Shown: piece by piece, positions 34,237 to 42,927 of the stretch
How positions within the stretch are numbered: position 1 is the stretch's first letter
Layout of the letters: each line of letters starts with the position of its first letter
Assembly: GCF_010723305.1 (NCBI RefSeq)
Contig: NZ_BLKW01000004.1
Coordinates: forward strand, 62,001 to 126,000
Source: Mycobacterium botniense
GTDB taxonomy: Bacteria > Actinomycetota > Actinomycetes > Mycobacteriales > Mycobacteriaceae
Length of the DNA stretch: 64,000 nt
Direction of reading: 5' to 3'
Notes under the pieces: model-generated
Database searches by the model: none
Told to the model about the DNA's origin: nothing
The model's input: the letters and a program-made list of their open reading frames with translations, nothing else
Program-made: the position numbers and the translations under genes

Positions 34237-36168
34237 ATGCGGTGGGCGACATTTCGCAGCGACGACGAGGAACGCGTCGGAGTCGTCTCCGGCGACACGA
34301 TACACGCGCTGCCTGCGGGGGTTACGCTGCTAGAGCTGATCGGGCGCGGCGCCGCCGGGCTGCGCCAAGCCGGCGAACAGGCGCTGGGATCACCCGACAC
34401 GGTGACGCGTCTCGACCAGGTGCGGCTCATGGCGCCGATTCCGCGGCCGCCCTCGATCCGCGACTGCCTGTGCTTTTTGGATCATATGCGCAACTGCCAG
34501 GCCGCGATGGGCCGCGGCCGGGTGCTCACAGACAGCTGGTACCGCATCCCGGCGTTCTACTTCGCTTGTCCGTCAACAGTTCTCGGACCTTACGACGACG
34601 CTCCGACAGCTCCGGGAAGTGCTTGGCAGGACTTCGAACTGGAGATCGCCGCGATCATCGGAACAGCTGGCAGAGATCTGTCGGTCGAGCAAGCCGAACA
34701 GGCGATCATCGGATACACGATCTTCAACGACTGGTCAGCGCGGGACCTCCAACAGCTGGAGGCCCAGCTGGGGATCGGTCAGGGCAAAGGCAAAGACAGC
34801 GGTGTCACGCTGGGCCCCTATCTGGTCACCCCCGACGAGCTCGAGCCCTACCGCCACGACGGGAAGCTGAACCTGCAGGTGAGCGCGTTGGTCAACGACA
34901 GGGTGATCGGTTCGGGGTCGACCGCCACGATGGACTGGACCTTCGGTGAGGTCATCTCCTTTGCCTCGCGCGGCGTGACACTCGCCCCGGGTGACGTGTT
35001 CGGCTCCGGCACGGTGCCCACCTGCACGCTCGTCGAGCACCTGAGCGACTTGGGCTCTTTTCCGGGCTGGTTACACGACGGCGACGTGGTCACGCTCCGG
35101 GTGCAGGGGCTGGGGGAGATCCGCCAAACCGTGCGTGCGAGCGCGCCCCCGAAACGGCTAGCGGTACGGCCGGATCCAGATACGAAACCTGAAGTGCCGC
35201 GGGTTAATCCGGCCTCGCCAAAGCTGCCCTATACCCGTGGCCTGCACGAGGTCGGCAACCGGGTGTGGGCTTGGACGCTGCCGGACGGGGGATACGGCTG
35301 GAGCAACGCCGGGCTAATCGCCGGCAAGGGGGCGTCGCTGCTCGTCGACACCCTGTTCGACCTGCCACTGACCCGCGAGATGCTGGCCGCGATGCAGCCG
35401 ATCACCGTAGACGCGCCCATCACCCAGGCGGTGATCACCCATTCCAACGGCGATCACACCCACGGCAACCAGCTGCTGGACGCTTCGGTGCGGATCATCG
35501 CCGCCAAGGGCACCGCCGACGAGATCGCCCAGGGGATGGCGCCGGAGATGCTGGCGATGACCCAGGTCGCCGACCTGGGTCCGGTAGCCACCCGGTATGC
35601 ACGAGACCGCTTCGGGCACTTCGACTTCAGCGGCATCAGGCTACGCAACGCCGACGTGACGTTCGACCGTGAACTCACCGTGGACGCGGGCGGCCGGGAA
35701 GTCCGGCTGCTAAACCTGGGGCCCGCCCACACCGGCGCGGACACGGTGGTGCACGTGCCCGACGCGGGTGTGCTGTTCGCCGGTGACCTGTTGTTCGTCG
35801 GGTGCACCCCGATCGTGTGGGCCGGGCCGATCGCCAACTGGGTCGCTGCCTGCGACACGATGATCGGGCTCGACGCGTCGACAGTGGTGCCGGGACACGG
35901 CCCAGTGACCGATGTGGGCGGAATCCGCGCGGTCCGCGGGTATCTGCTTCACGTGGCTGAGCACGCCGAGGCCTCCTACCGCAAGGGCCTGTCGTTTCTC
36001 GAGGCCGCTGACACTATCGACCTCGGCGAGTACGCGACGTGGCTGGACGCCGAGCGGGTCGTCGTCAACATCTACCAGCGCTACCGTGAACTCGACCCGG
36101 ACACACCGAAAATGGAGATGCTCGCGCTGCTGGGGATGCAGGCCGAGTGGTTGGCTAAACGCGCCTAA
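34237..36168 (+). CDS. bifunctional fumarylacetoacetate-hydrolase-fold / metallo-beta-lactamase-fold protein
   Basis: A 643-residue fusion matching Rv0939. Residues 1-300 are a fumarylacetoacetate hydrolase / HHDD isomerase domain, with metal-binding acids in [14 protein letters not shown] and the segment [13 protein letters not shown]. Residues 335-640 are a metallo-beta-lactamase domain with [12 protein letters not shown] (HxxxDH pattern), [19 protein letters not shown] and VPGHGPVTD. Both domains have their metal residues. The two act probably on consecutive steps of a ring- or sterol-derived acid pathway; this is inferred from the fold families. GAGGAG precedes the ATG. Its stop overlaps by four bases the stop of the converging methyltransferase gene. 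Confidence 0.87.
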   Translation: MRWATFRSDDEERVGVVSGDTIHALPAGVTLLELIGRGAAGLRQAGEQALGSPDTVTRLDQVRLMAPIPRPPSIRDCLCFLDHMRNCQAAMGRGRVLTDSWYRIPAFYFACPSTVLGPYDDAPTAPGSAWQDFELEIAAIIGTAGRDLSVEQAEQAIIGYTIFNDWSARDLQQLEAQLGIGQGKGKDSGVTLGPYLVTPDELEPYRHDGKLNLQVSALVNDRVIGSGSTATMDWTFGEVISFASRGVTLAPGDVFGSGTVPTCTLVEHLSDLGSFPGWLHDGDVVTLRVQGLGEIRQTVRASAPPKRLAVRPDPDTKPEVPRVNPASPKLPYTRGLHEVGNRVWAWTLPDGGYGWSNAGLIAGKGASLLVDTLFDLPLTREMLAAMQPITVDAPITQAVITHSNGDHTHGNQLLDASVRIIAAKGTADEIAQGMAPEMLAMTQVADLGPVATRYARDRFGHFDFSGIRLRNADVTFDRELTVDAGGREVRLLNLGPAHTGADTVVHVPDAGVLFAGDLLFVGCTPIVWAGPIANWVAACDTMIGLDASTVVPGHGPVTDVGGIRAVRGYLLHVAEHAEASYRKGLSFLEAADTIDLGEYATWLDAERVVVNIYQRYRELDPDTPKMEMLALLGMQAEWLAKRA

Positions 36169-37082
36169 GGTGTCCTTCGGGTCGCGCGCACATACGCGAT
36201 GGGAATGGGCGGCCCGCCGGGGCCGGCCAGCGCAGGCAGCCCGCTGGCGGCAAGGAGATCATCCAGGGTGGTTTTGGTGGTGTCCCACCCGCTGGCCTGC
36301 AGGTGGGCCGCCACGTCGATGTGCTCGCCGGGGTAGGTCAACTCGGCAATGTCGAGATCCAGGCCATGGTCGCGCCAGCGATCCGCGACGGCCCGCGCCT
36401 GTTGCTGCGCGGTTTCGGATTGACCCGTGACCGACCCGTAGTCGGCGCCGAACCGGCTGCCCGCGGCGCTGAGCGCGGTGAGGTGATCCACCAGCCGGAC
36501 CTCGGCTTCTGGCGGCAAAAAACCGATGAGCACCCCCTCGGCCAGCCAGGCGGTGGGCTGGGTGGTATCGAAACCGGCGCGCCGCAGCGCGGTGGGCCAA
36601 TCGCCGCGAAGATCGATACCGATAGGGCGATGGCCGGTGCTGGGTTGTGCGCCGAGTTGCGACAGTATCGCAGTCTTGAATGCGATCACCGCCGGCTGGT
36701 CGATCTCATACACCGTTGTCCCCGCCGGCCACGAAAGCCGGTACGCGCGGGTGTCCAGCCCGGACGCGACGATCACCGCCTGGCGAATGCCGGCCCTGGC
36801 GGCCTCGGCGAAGAACTCATCGAAAAACCGTGTGCGGGCGGCAAACGTGTCGATCATCCGCGGAAACCCGACACCGCCGTCCACGCTGGCGTCTTGCAGC
36901 TCCCCGGCGGCCACCCGGGTGAACACATCCACGCCGACCGCCCGCACCAGCGGCTCGGCGAACGGGTCGCTGATCACCGGTTGCGGGCGCCTGCTCGCGG
37001 CTGCCCGGGCCGCGGCGACCATCGTTGCGGTGGCCCCGACACTGCTTGCCGGATCCCAGCTGTCATCCTCGGTGCGCGCCAT
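36165..37082 (-). CDS. S-adenosylmethionine-dependent methyltransferase (TIGR00027 family)
   Basis: A 305-residue member of the large mycobacterial LCMT-like methyltransferase family. It has the standard start [39 protein letters not shown], the SAM motif [14 protein letters not shown] and [18 protein letters not shown] lies just upstream of ATG 37082, which is preferred over the GTG two codons earlier. The methyl acceptor is unknown for most of this family. It diverges from the enoyl-CoA hydratase gene across a 64-base gap that contains a strong inverted repeat. Confidence 0.9.
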   Translation of the reverse strand: MARTEDDSWDPASSVGATATMVAAARAAASRRPQPVISDPFAEPLVRAVGVDVFTRVAAGELQDASVDGGVGFPRMIDTFAARTRFFDEFFAEAARAGIRQAVIVASGLDTRAYRLSWPAGTTVYEIDQPAVIAFKTAILSQLGAQPSTGHRPIGIDLRGDWPTALRRAGFDTTQPTAWLAEGVLIGFLPPEAEVRLVDHLTALSAAGSRFGADYGSVTGQSETAQQQARAVADRWRDHGLDLDIAELTYPGEHIDVAAHLQASGWDTTKTTLDDLLAASGLPALAGPGGPPIPIAYVRATRRTP

Positions 37083-37112
37083 CGTCACTCCTTTTGACCC
37101 TGGCCCTCGATT

Positions 37113-37142
37113 CCACCGTAGAGTGCTGCTCGCCTACGGTGG
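37113..37142. promoter_or_regulatory. 9-bp inverted repeat between divergent genes
   Basis: CCACCGTAG, 12 bases, CTACGGTGG: a perfect 9-bp repeat ending four bases before the enoyl-CoA hydratase ATG. It may be an operator for one or both genes or a hairpin in the leader. Confidence 0.5.
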
Positions 37143-37146
37143 CGCT

Positions 37147-37959
37147 ATGGCCGCAGTAGAACTGGAAACCCTTGAGGACAACATCGCCTGCGTCACCTTG
37201 AACCGGCCCAAGCTCTTAAACGCGATCGACGGATCGCTGATCGACGCCATGGACCACGCGCTGGATGTGCTGAGCAACGGGGAGTTCAGGGTGGCGATCC
37301 TCACCGGCGCCGGGCGCGGGTTCTGCGCCGGCGCCGACCTGAGCGGTACCGGCGAGCCCTGGACCAAACCGGCGACCGGCTCAACGACACCAGCGTTCAA
37401 GACCAGCTATGACGCGCAGGTGCGCCTGGCCGATCAGCTCACCCGCCTCTACGAGCTCCCCATCCCGGTGATCGCCGCGGTCAACGGGGCCGCGGTCGGG
37501 GGCGGTTTGGCATTCGCGCTGCACTGCGATATCCGGATCGCCTCCGAACACGCCCGGTTCAGTTCGGCGTTCATCAAGGCCGGGTTCTCTTCGATGGACA
37601 TGGGCACCAGTTATCTGCTGCCGAAAATCGTCGGTGCCGGAGTGGCGCGCGAACTGATGTTGACCGGGCGCATCATCGACGCCGCCGAGGCCTATCGCAT
37701 CAAGCTGGTGCACGAGGTGGTGGCGTCCGACACGTTGATGACCGCCGCGGTGGGCATGGCCCGCTCGATCCTCGAGAACAATGCCTACGGAGTGTGACAA
37801 ACCAAGATCGGCCTCAACACCGCACTGGATGCGCCCAGCCTGCGGCACGCCAAGGAGATCGAAAACCGCACCCAGATCATCAGCGGTTTCACCAACAATC
37901 CGATTGAGGCCGCCAGGGCACGTCGGGAGAAGCGACCTCCAGTGTGGGATCCGCTGTAA
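37147..37959 (+). pseudogene. enoyl-CoA hydratase gene interrupted by an in-frame TGA
   Basis: Codons 1-216 encode a good crotonase: FCAGADLSGTG, VNGAAVGGGLAFALHCDIRI and SSMDMGTSYLLPK. Codon 217 is TGA (37795-37797). The same frame then continues for 53 sense codons (QTKIGLNTALDAPSLRHA, ending KRPPVWDPL) to a TAA at 37957, which are the normal C-terminal helices. Many homologues have Trp (TGG) at this place (YGVW-x-TK), so a single G-to-A change explains the stop. The 216-residue product lacks the C-terminal oligomerisation helices and is probably inactive. It could also be read through. Confidence 0.75.
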
Positions 37960-37962
37960 TGC

Positions 37963-38829
37963 TCAGATTTTCGTGATGATCTTCTCGGCGTACATTTCCA
38001 GGCTGCTGATTTTGGCCTGTAGCGGCTGGGTGTCCTGGCCTTTGACATAGGGGAAACGAAATCCCACGATGACGTCGGTGACGCCCTTGTCCTCGAGACG
38101 CTTGACGCCGTCCACGGTGTAGGCGTCCGGTGAGATGACGTGGATCTCGAACGGACCGCTCCGACCCTCCTCCTCGCGAAAACACTTGAGCTTGGCGATA
38201 AGCCGGTCAAGCTCTTGCGGGTCGCCGCCGCCGTGCATCCACCCATCCGCGCGGGCTGCGCGGCGCAGCGCCGCGTCGGCGTGCCCACCGACCAGGATAG
38301 GGATCGGCTGGGTGGGAGCTGGGGTCATCTTTGTTTTGGGGATGTCGTAGAACTCGCCGTGAAACTCGAAATAGTCGCCGCCGGTGAGCCCTCGCACAAT
38401 CGCAATGCACTCGTCAATTCGTTTGCCCCGCTGAGCAAATGGAACACCCATCAACTCGTAGTCTTCCGGCCACGGGCTAGTGCCGACCCCGAGGCCGATC
38501 CGGTTACCGATCAGCGCCGCCAGGGAACCGGCCTGCTTGGCTACCAGGGCGGGGGGCCGGACGGGCAGCTTGAGCACAAAGAAGTTGAACCTCAGCCTGG
38601 TCGTGACCGCGCCCAGCGCCGCGGCCAAGACGAACGCTTCGACGAAGGGTTTGCCGTCCAGGAATTCGCGACTGCCATCGGGTGTATAGGGGTATTTTGA
38701 GTTTGACTCGAACGGGTAGGCGATGCTGTCGGGAATCGTCATGCTCGTGTACCCGGCTGCCTCAGCCGCCTTCGCCAGCGGTATGTAAAACGTCGGGTCG
38801 GTCATTGCCTCTGCATAGCTGAACCGCAC
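37963..38829 (-). CDS. LLM-class F420-dependent oxidoreductase (Rv0940c type)
   Basis: A 288-residue luciferase-like protein fitting Rv0940c in length and place. It has TSMTIPDSIAYPF, RLRFNFFVLKLPVRPPALVAKQ, GLGVGTSPWPEDY and IPILVGGHADAALRRAAR. AGGAG sits eight bases before the GTG start. Its stop is three bases from the end of the converging hydratase gene. It probably uses F420; the substrate is unknown. Confidence 0.85.
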   Translation of the reverse strand: MRFSYAEAMTDPTFYIPLAKAAEAAGYTSMTIPDSIAYPFESNSKYPYTPDGSREFLDGKPFVEAFVLAAALGAVTTRLRFNFFVLKLPVRPPALVAKQAGSLAALIGNRIGLGVGTSPWPEDYELMGVPFAQRGKRIDECIAIVRGLTGGDYFEFHGEFYDIPKTKMTPAPTQPIPILVGGHADAALRRAARADGWMHGGGDPQELDRLIAKLKCFREEEGRSGPFEIHVISPDAYTVDGVKRLEDKGVTDVIVGFRFPYVKGQDTQPLQAKISSLEMYAEKIITKI

Positions 38830-38911
38830 GTTATCTCCTCATGAGCTGTCATCGGCACCGCGGCTATTCTGCAGGTTGCCAGCGGTTCGTGGGTATCCGC
38901 ATTGACGGGGT

Positions 38912-40228
38912 CTACGCCGGCAACTGGCCGACGGTCAGCGCGTTGTCCGGCGCGAACGGCGGCATGCCGACGCCGGCGATCGCGTGACTGCCCCACGGCG
39001 TTCGTTCGGTGAGACGCGCTGAGGCGCTGCGTTGGCCGATGGTCACTGTGACCGGTCGTGGGTGTTTGACGAGATCATCCGAGAGCTGATGGAAAACCAT
39101 TCCCTGCCAATGATATTGGCCGTCGATCGGGTCCAAGTAGCCGGTCAGCCGGACACGCACCTCGTGATCGGTGCCGGTGATCGTCAGCGTGGCCGGGCCG
39201 TCGTAGGCTCCGTCGCCGTCTGCAGCGCACGACAGGTCGAACGCCGACGGTGCCGGCCCATAGCGGGGACGCCGCAAGTGTACGCGCTCATTGAATACCT
39301 GCTGGTAGCTGCGGCGTACTTCGATGCGGGTCTTGGCGGTGTGTGCCATCAGCCCCAGGCACTCGATGATGAAACGTGTCTGTGCGTCGATGTCTGGTCC
39401 GGTGAGCAGGAAGTAGTTGGGGAAACCGTGGACCGCCACACCCAGGTAGGGCTCCATACCGTCGTACCACGCCTGTGCGATTGTCACTTTGCCGGAGCCG
39501 ACCAGGGTGTCGTCGGAAACCCCGTCGGGGATGGTAAACCCGGTGCCGTAGATGATGGTGTCGACGTTGTGGTGGACGCCGTCGCAGGTTCGGATACCCG
39601 CCGGGGTGACGGCGTCGATGGTCGCGTTCACCAGTTTGGGTGAATGCTGCTGCGCGCGGAGTACCGGTGCGCCGGGCACACGGCAACGTAACCAGCGTGT
39701 GGCACGGGTCACGCGGGACGCCGGCCGGGGGACGAGCCGGCGTGGCGGGTAGGCGAACACCGTGACCGAAGCCGCCGAGCCGGCCAGCTGACTGAGGTGT
39801 TGGCCCGCCGTCGTATCCGTGCCGACCACGGCGACGTGGTGACCGGCCGGATCGAAATCGCTGTCCCACGCGGCCGCGTGAAACCACCTACCTCGAAAGT
39901 CTTCGTGCCCAAGCAATTCCGGAATCCAGGGCTGGTATACAGGCTTGTGCGCGGCGATGACCACCCGAGCGTGCCAGGTCTGCCCGGCGCGGGTTTTCAG
40001 CGTCCAGCTGTCGGTGTTGTCGTCGAACACGGAGCTGACGATCTCCTGGCCGATTCGCAGGCGCGCGTCCAGCGCAGCCGGGGTGGCGCTGGCGCACCGC
40101 TGGCTTTTGTCCAGGATGACGAAATCGGTGACGCCGGCTTTGAGCAATCCGGAACCGGCGCAGCGGCCACGGGCACCTGCGCCGACAATGATTATGTGGT
40201 GGAGGCCGTCAGCAGGCGCGGGGTTCAC
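38912..40228 (-). CDS. flavin monooxygenase-like protein with DUF4873 domain
   Basis: A 438-residue Baeyer-Villiger-type flavoprotein with a C-terminal DUF4873 module (about 340-435, VRLTGYLDPIDGQYHWQGM). The FAD motif is altered (IIIVGAGARGRCAGSG instead of GAGFGG-x-G), and the stretch after FVILDKS that normally holds GGTW and the long FAD-contact segment is missing (about 60 residues). The second, NADP-side motif (VVGTDTTAGQHL) is also weak. It may be a degenerate or non-FAD enzyme. Its ATG overlaps the stop of the AurF-type gene (ATGA). It resembles Rv0943c. Confidence 0.72.
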   Translation of the reverse strand: MNPAPADGLHHIIIVGAGARGRCAGSGLLKAGVTDFVILDKSQRCASATPAALDARLRIGQEIVSSVFDDNTDSWTLKTRAGQTWHARVVIAAHKPVYQPWIPELLGHEDFRGRWFHAAAWDSDFDPAGHHVAVVGTDTTAGQHLSQLAGSAASVTVFAYPPRRLVPRPASRVTRATRWLRCRVPGAPVLRAQQHSPKLVNATIDAVTPAGIRTCDGVHHNVDTIIYGTGFTIPDGVSDDTLVGSGKVTIAQAWYDGMEPYLGVAVHGFPNYFLLTGPDIDAQTRFIIECLGLMAHTAKTRIEVRRSYQQVFNERVHLRRPRYGPAPSAFDLSCAADGDGAYDGPATLTITGTDHEVRVRLTGYLDPIDGQYHWQGMVFHQLSDDLVKHPRPVTVTIGQRSASARLTERTPWGSHAIAGVGMPPFAPDNALTVGQLPA

Positions 40229-41127
40229 AGGAACTTGCCGCGCTTCCAGCCCCGCCGTGCGAGCGGACCCATCAGGCCCAGCTCAGTCAGGAACGCCGCC
40301 AGTGGAGCAAAGCCGGCCACCTGGACCTCGTGACGACGGGGATTGCTGCGCGCGGCTTCACGCGCCTGGCGCACGTTCAGGCCGGCCCGTGCATAGGGCA
40401 CCGGATTGGTAAACAGATAGCGGAAGAACAGGCCGCCGAGCCCGTTGATGTTGGCCATAAACCATTTGTTGAACCGCGGCATCTCAGCGACCCGCTGGCG
40501 CAGACCGTCGCGCGCGAACTGGATGTGGCGGGCTTCTTCGGTGACGTGAATGCGCATCAGCCGCTGAACCATTGGCTGCAGCTCGGGGTCGTCCATCATC
40601 TGCCGTTGCAGCGCGTCGAAAATTTCTTCACCGATTAGCGCCGCGACCCACAGCATCGAGCCCCGAAACAGCAGCGGCAGGGTGTTGATGATGATTCGGT
40701 GATACAGGCGCGGGCGCACGGGCTTGGCGCCCACCCGTTCGATTGCCTTGCCGAACATCACCATATGGCGGGTTTCGTCACCGAGTTCGGTCAACGCATA
40801 GTGCGACTCGGAAGCGGTGGGGTCCTCGTGCATGAGCCGGCGCAGCAACGCCTGGTTGAGGATGTTCTCGAACCAGATCCCGGCTGAAAGCGTGTTAACG
40901 AACTCCTGCCGGGACAGCTCGATGCGCTGCGCCCGGGTCATCTGCTCCCACATCGGGGTGCCGTAAAGCGACACGGTTTTGGGCGGCAGGAAGAACTTGT
41001 CCGGGTCCAGCGGTGCGTCCCAGTCGATGTCGACGATCGGCTGATATGACTTCTTGACCGAACCCTTGAGCAACCGCTCCGCGAACTCTTCACGGGTCGG
41101 GCCGCCTGGTTTCACCGCAGTAGTCAT
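40225..41127 (-). CDS. AurF-type diiron oxygenase
   Basis: A 300-residue all-helical diiron protein of the p-aminobenzoate N-oxygenase AurF family (PF11583). The carboxylate and His ligands are visible in order: FENILNQ, LGDETRHMVMF, LIGEEIFDAL and VTEEARHIQFA. It would activate O2 for N-oxygenation or hydroxylation of an unknown substrate. AAGGGA about nine bases before ATG 41127 sets the start. First gene of an overlapping pair with the flavin monooxygenase-like gene. A 25-bp operator-like palindrome lies 65 bases upstream. Confidence 0.85.
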   Translation of the reverse strand: MTTAVKPGGPTREEFAERLLKGSVKKSYQPIVDIDWDAPLDPDKFFLPPKTVSLYGTPMWEQMTRAQRIELSRQEFVNTLSAGIWFENILNQALLRRLMHEDPTASESHYALTELGDETRHMVMFGKAIERVGAKPVRPRLYHRIIINTLPLLFRGSMLWVAALIGEEIFDALQRQMMDDPELQPMVQRLMRIHVTEEARHIQFARDGLRQRVAEMPRFNKWFMANINGLGGLFFRYLFTNPVPYARAGLNVRQAREAARSNPRRHEVQVAGFAPLAAFLTELGLMGPLARRGWKRGKFL

Positions 41128-41191
41128 GCTGGACGTTCCCTTCATCGGCGTCGGCTCCAGACGGTAGGGAAAACGTGAGCAAGATGTCAAT

Positions 41192-41216
41192 ACCCATGGT
41201 ACCGGATACCTCGGGT
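41192..41216. promoter_or_regulatory. 25-bp palindrome between aurF-like gene and cobF
   Basis: ACCCATGGTA, CCGGA, TACCTCGGGT: arms match at 8 of 10 positions, with ACCC..GGTA mirrored exactly by TACC..GGGT. The size is typical of a TetR-family operator. It is 65 bases before the diiron oxygenase start and 72 before cobF. Confidence 0.55.
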
Positions 41217-41287
41217 GTCGGTGAGCGGTCCGGCGAGCTGATCGCCGTGCTCGCTGGTCGAGACCCGGCGGACTAGGCTTGGCGCGC

Positions 41288-42034
41288 GTGGCGGGTCGGC
41301 GCATCCACGTCATCGGCATCGGTGCCGGGGATCCGGAGTACATCACCGTCCAGGCGATCGAGGCGCTCAACGACGCCGACGTGTTCTTTGTCCCGGAAAA
41401 AGGCGAAGCCAAAAGCGACCTCGTGGCGGTGCGACGTCGAATCTGCCAGCGGTTCATCCGCGAGCCCGGCTACCGGTTCGTCGAATTGCCCGACCCGCCC
41501 CGGTCGGCGGGCGGCGAGTACCGGCGGGCGGTGTCCGACTGGCACGTTGCCCGCGCGCGGATCTGGGCGAGCGCCATCGCCACCGAGCTGGACTGCGGCG
41601 CCGTGGGCGCCTTCCTGGCCTGGGGCGACCCGTCGCTCTACGACAGCACGCTGCGCATCCTGGATGCCGTCGCCGCCGATATCGACCTCAGCTACGACGT
41701 CATCCCGGGGATCACCGCCGTGCAGGCGCTCACGGCCCGGCACCGCATCCCGCTCACCGAAGTCGGTGAACCGGTGCTGATCACCACGGGTCGGCAGCTG
41801 CGCGTGAACGGCCTGTCGGGCTCGGCGGTGGTCATGCTCGACGCCGAGTGCTCGTTTCGGGTGTGCCCTGCCGACACCCGGATCTGGTGGGGCGCCTATC
41901 TAGGCACCGACGACGAGCTGTTGGTCTCAGGCAGGGTAGGTGAGGTGGGGGAACGGATCGCGTCGCTGCGTGCCGACGCGCGGGCCCGGCACGGCTGGAT
42001 CATGGACACCTACCTGCTGCGCTCGGCAGACTGA
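41288..42034 (+). CDS. cobF: CobF, precorrin-6A synthase (deacetylating)
   Basis: A 248-residue SAM-dependent tetrapyrrole methylase of aerobic cobalamin synthesis. It methylates precorrin-5 at C-1 and releases acetate. The start VAGRRIHVIGIGAGDPEYITVQA has the family GxGxGD(P) loop, then FLAWGDPSLYDS and YDVIPGITAVQAL. The GTG at 41288 is preferred over the TTG at 41279. M. tuberculosis complex strains lack cobF through a deletion between Rv0943c and Rv0944, the very neighbours found here, so this locus shows the undeleted state. The fpg/nei gene begins five bases after its stop. Confidence 0.9.
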   Translation: MAGRRIHVIGIGAGDPEYITVQAIEALNDADVFFVPEKGEAKSDLVAVRRRICQRFIREPGYRFVELPDPPRSAGGEYRRAVSDWHVARARIWASAIATELDCGAVGAFLAWGDPSLYDSTLRILDAVAADIDLSYDVIPGITAVQALTARHRIPLTEVGEPVLITTGRQLRVNGLSGSAVVMLDAECSFRVCPADTRIWWGAYLGTDDELLVSGRVGEVGERIASLRADARARHGWIMDTYLLRSAD

Positions 42035-42039
42035 ACGCC

Positions 42040-42903
42040 GTGCCCGAACTTCCTGAGGTCGAAGCGCTGGCCCATCACCTGCGCTGCCACGCTGTCGGCA
42101 TGACGATCGGCCGCGTCGACGTGGCCGCCTTCTCGGTGCTCAAGACCGTCGAGCCCCCGATCGATGCGCTGCACGGTCGAACCGTTACTGGCGCCGACCG
42201 GTGGGGTAAATACCTGGGTCTGCGGGCGGGGGAGCTGGTTTTGATCGCCCACCTGTCCCGGGCCGGGTGGCTGCGCTGGTCGCAGCGATTGTCCGCTGCG
42301 CCGCTGCGCCCGGGCAAAGGGCCGACCGCGTTGCGGGTCCATCTGGGCACCCCCGGCACCGGGCCCGGATTCGACCTGACCGAAGCCGGCACCCAGAAAC
42401 GGCTGGCGGTGTGGCTAGTCGATGACCCCGCCACGGTGCCCGGCATCGGCGCGCTTGGCCCGGATGCGCTGGATCTCAGCGTTGACGACTTGGGCGCGCG
42501 GCTCACCGGGAACACCGGTCGGATCAAGACCGTCCTCACCGACCAGACGGTGATCGCCGGTATCGGCAACGCCTACAGCGACGAGATTTTGCACGCGGCC
42601 AGGATCTCGCCGTTCGCCACTGCCGGTAAGCTCACCGACTTGCAGCTGACCGCGCTACACGACGCAATGGTGTCGGTCCTCACCGATGCGGTGACCCGCT
42701 CGGTGGGTCAAAAAGCGGCGATGCTCAAGGGAGAAAAGCGCTCCGGACTTCGAGTGCACGGACGCACCGGCCTGCCGTGTCCGGTATGCGGTGACATCGT
42801 GCGGGAGGTGTCGTTCGCCGACAAGTCCTTCCAGTACTGCCCGTGCTGCCAGACCGGCGGCAAAGTGCTGGCGGATCGGCGAATGTCGCGGCTCTTGAAG
42901 TAA
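42040..42903 (+). CDS. Fpg/Nei-family DNA glycosylase, full length
   Basis: A 287-residue base-excision repair enzyme. It begins (V/M)PELPEVEALAHHL with the catalytic N-terminal Pro and Glu, then a helix-two-turn-helix (IAGIGNAYSDEILHAARISP) and a C-terminal zinc finger (CPVC...CPCC). It should remove oxidised bases and nick the strand. The GTG start is fixed by the catalytic Pro at position 2. The M. tuberculosis equivalent Rv0944 is only about 158 residues, so this is the intact form. It overlaps nothing and follows cobF closely. Confidence 0.88.
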   Translation: MPELPEVEALAHHLRCHAVGMTIGRVDVAAFSVLKTVEPPIDALHGRTVTGADRWGKYLGLRAGELVLIAHLSRAGWLRWSQRLSAAPLRPGKGPTALRVHLGTPGTGPGFDLTEAGTQKRLAVWLVDDPATVPGIGALGPDALDLSVDDLGARLTGNTGRIKTVLTDQTVIAGIGNAYSDEILHAARISPFATAGKLTDLQLTALHDAMVSVLTDAVTRSVGQKAAMLKGEKRSGLRVHGRTGLPCPVCGDIVREVSFADKSFQYCPCCQTGGKVLADRRMSRLLK

Positions 42904-42927
42904 ACCGGCAGTAGTTATGCTGCGCAG

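Noticed and set aside
33445..34305. 286-residue minus-strand frame antisense to ligD
   Set aside because: A shadow of the conserved ligase domain, rich in Pro/Arg/His, without a ribosome site.
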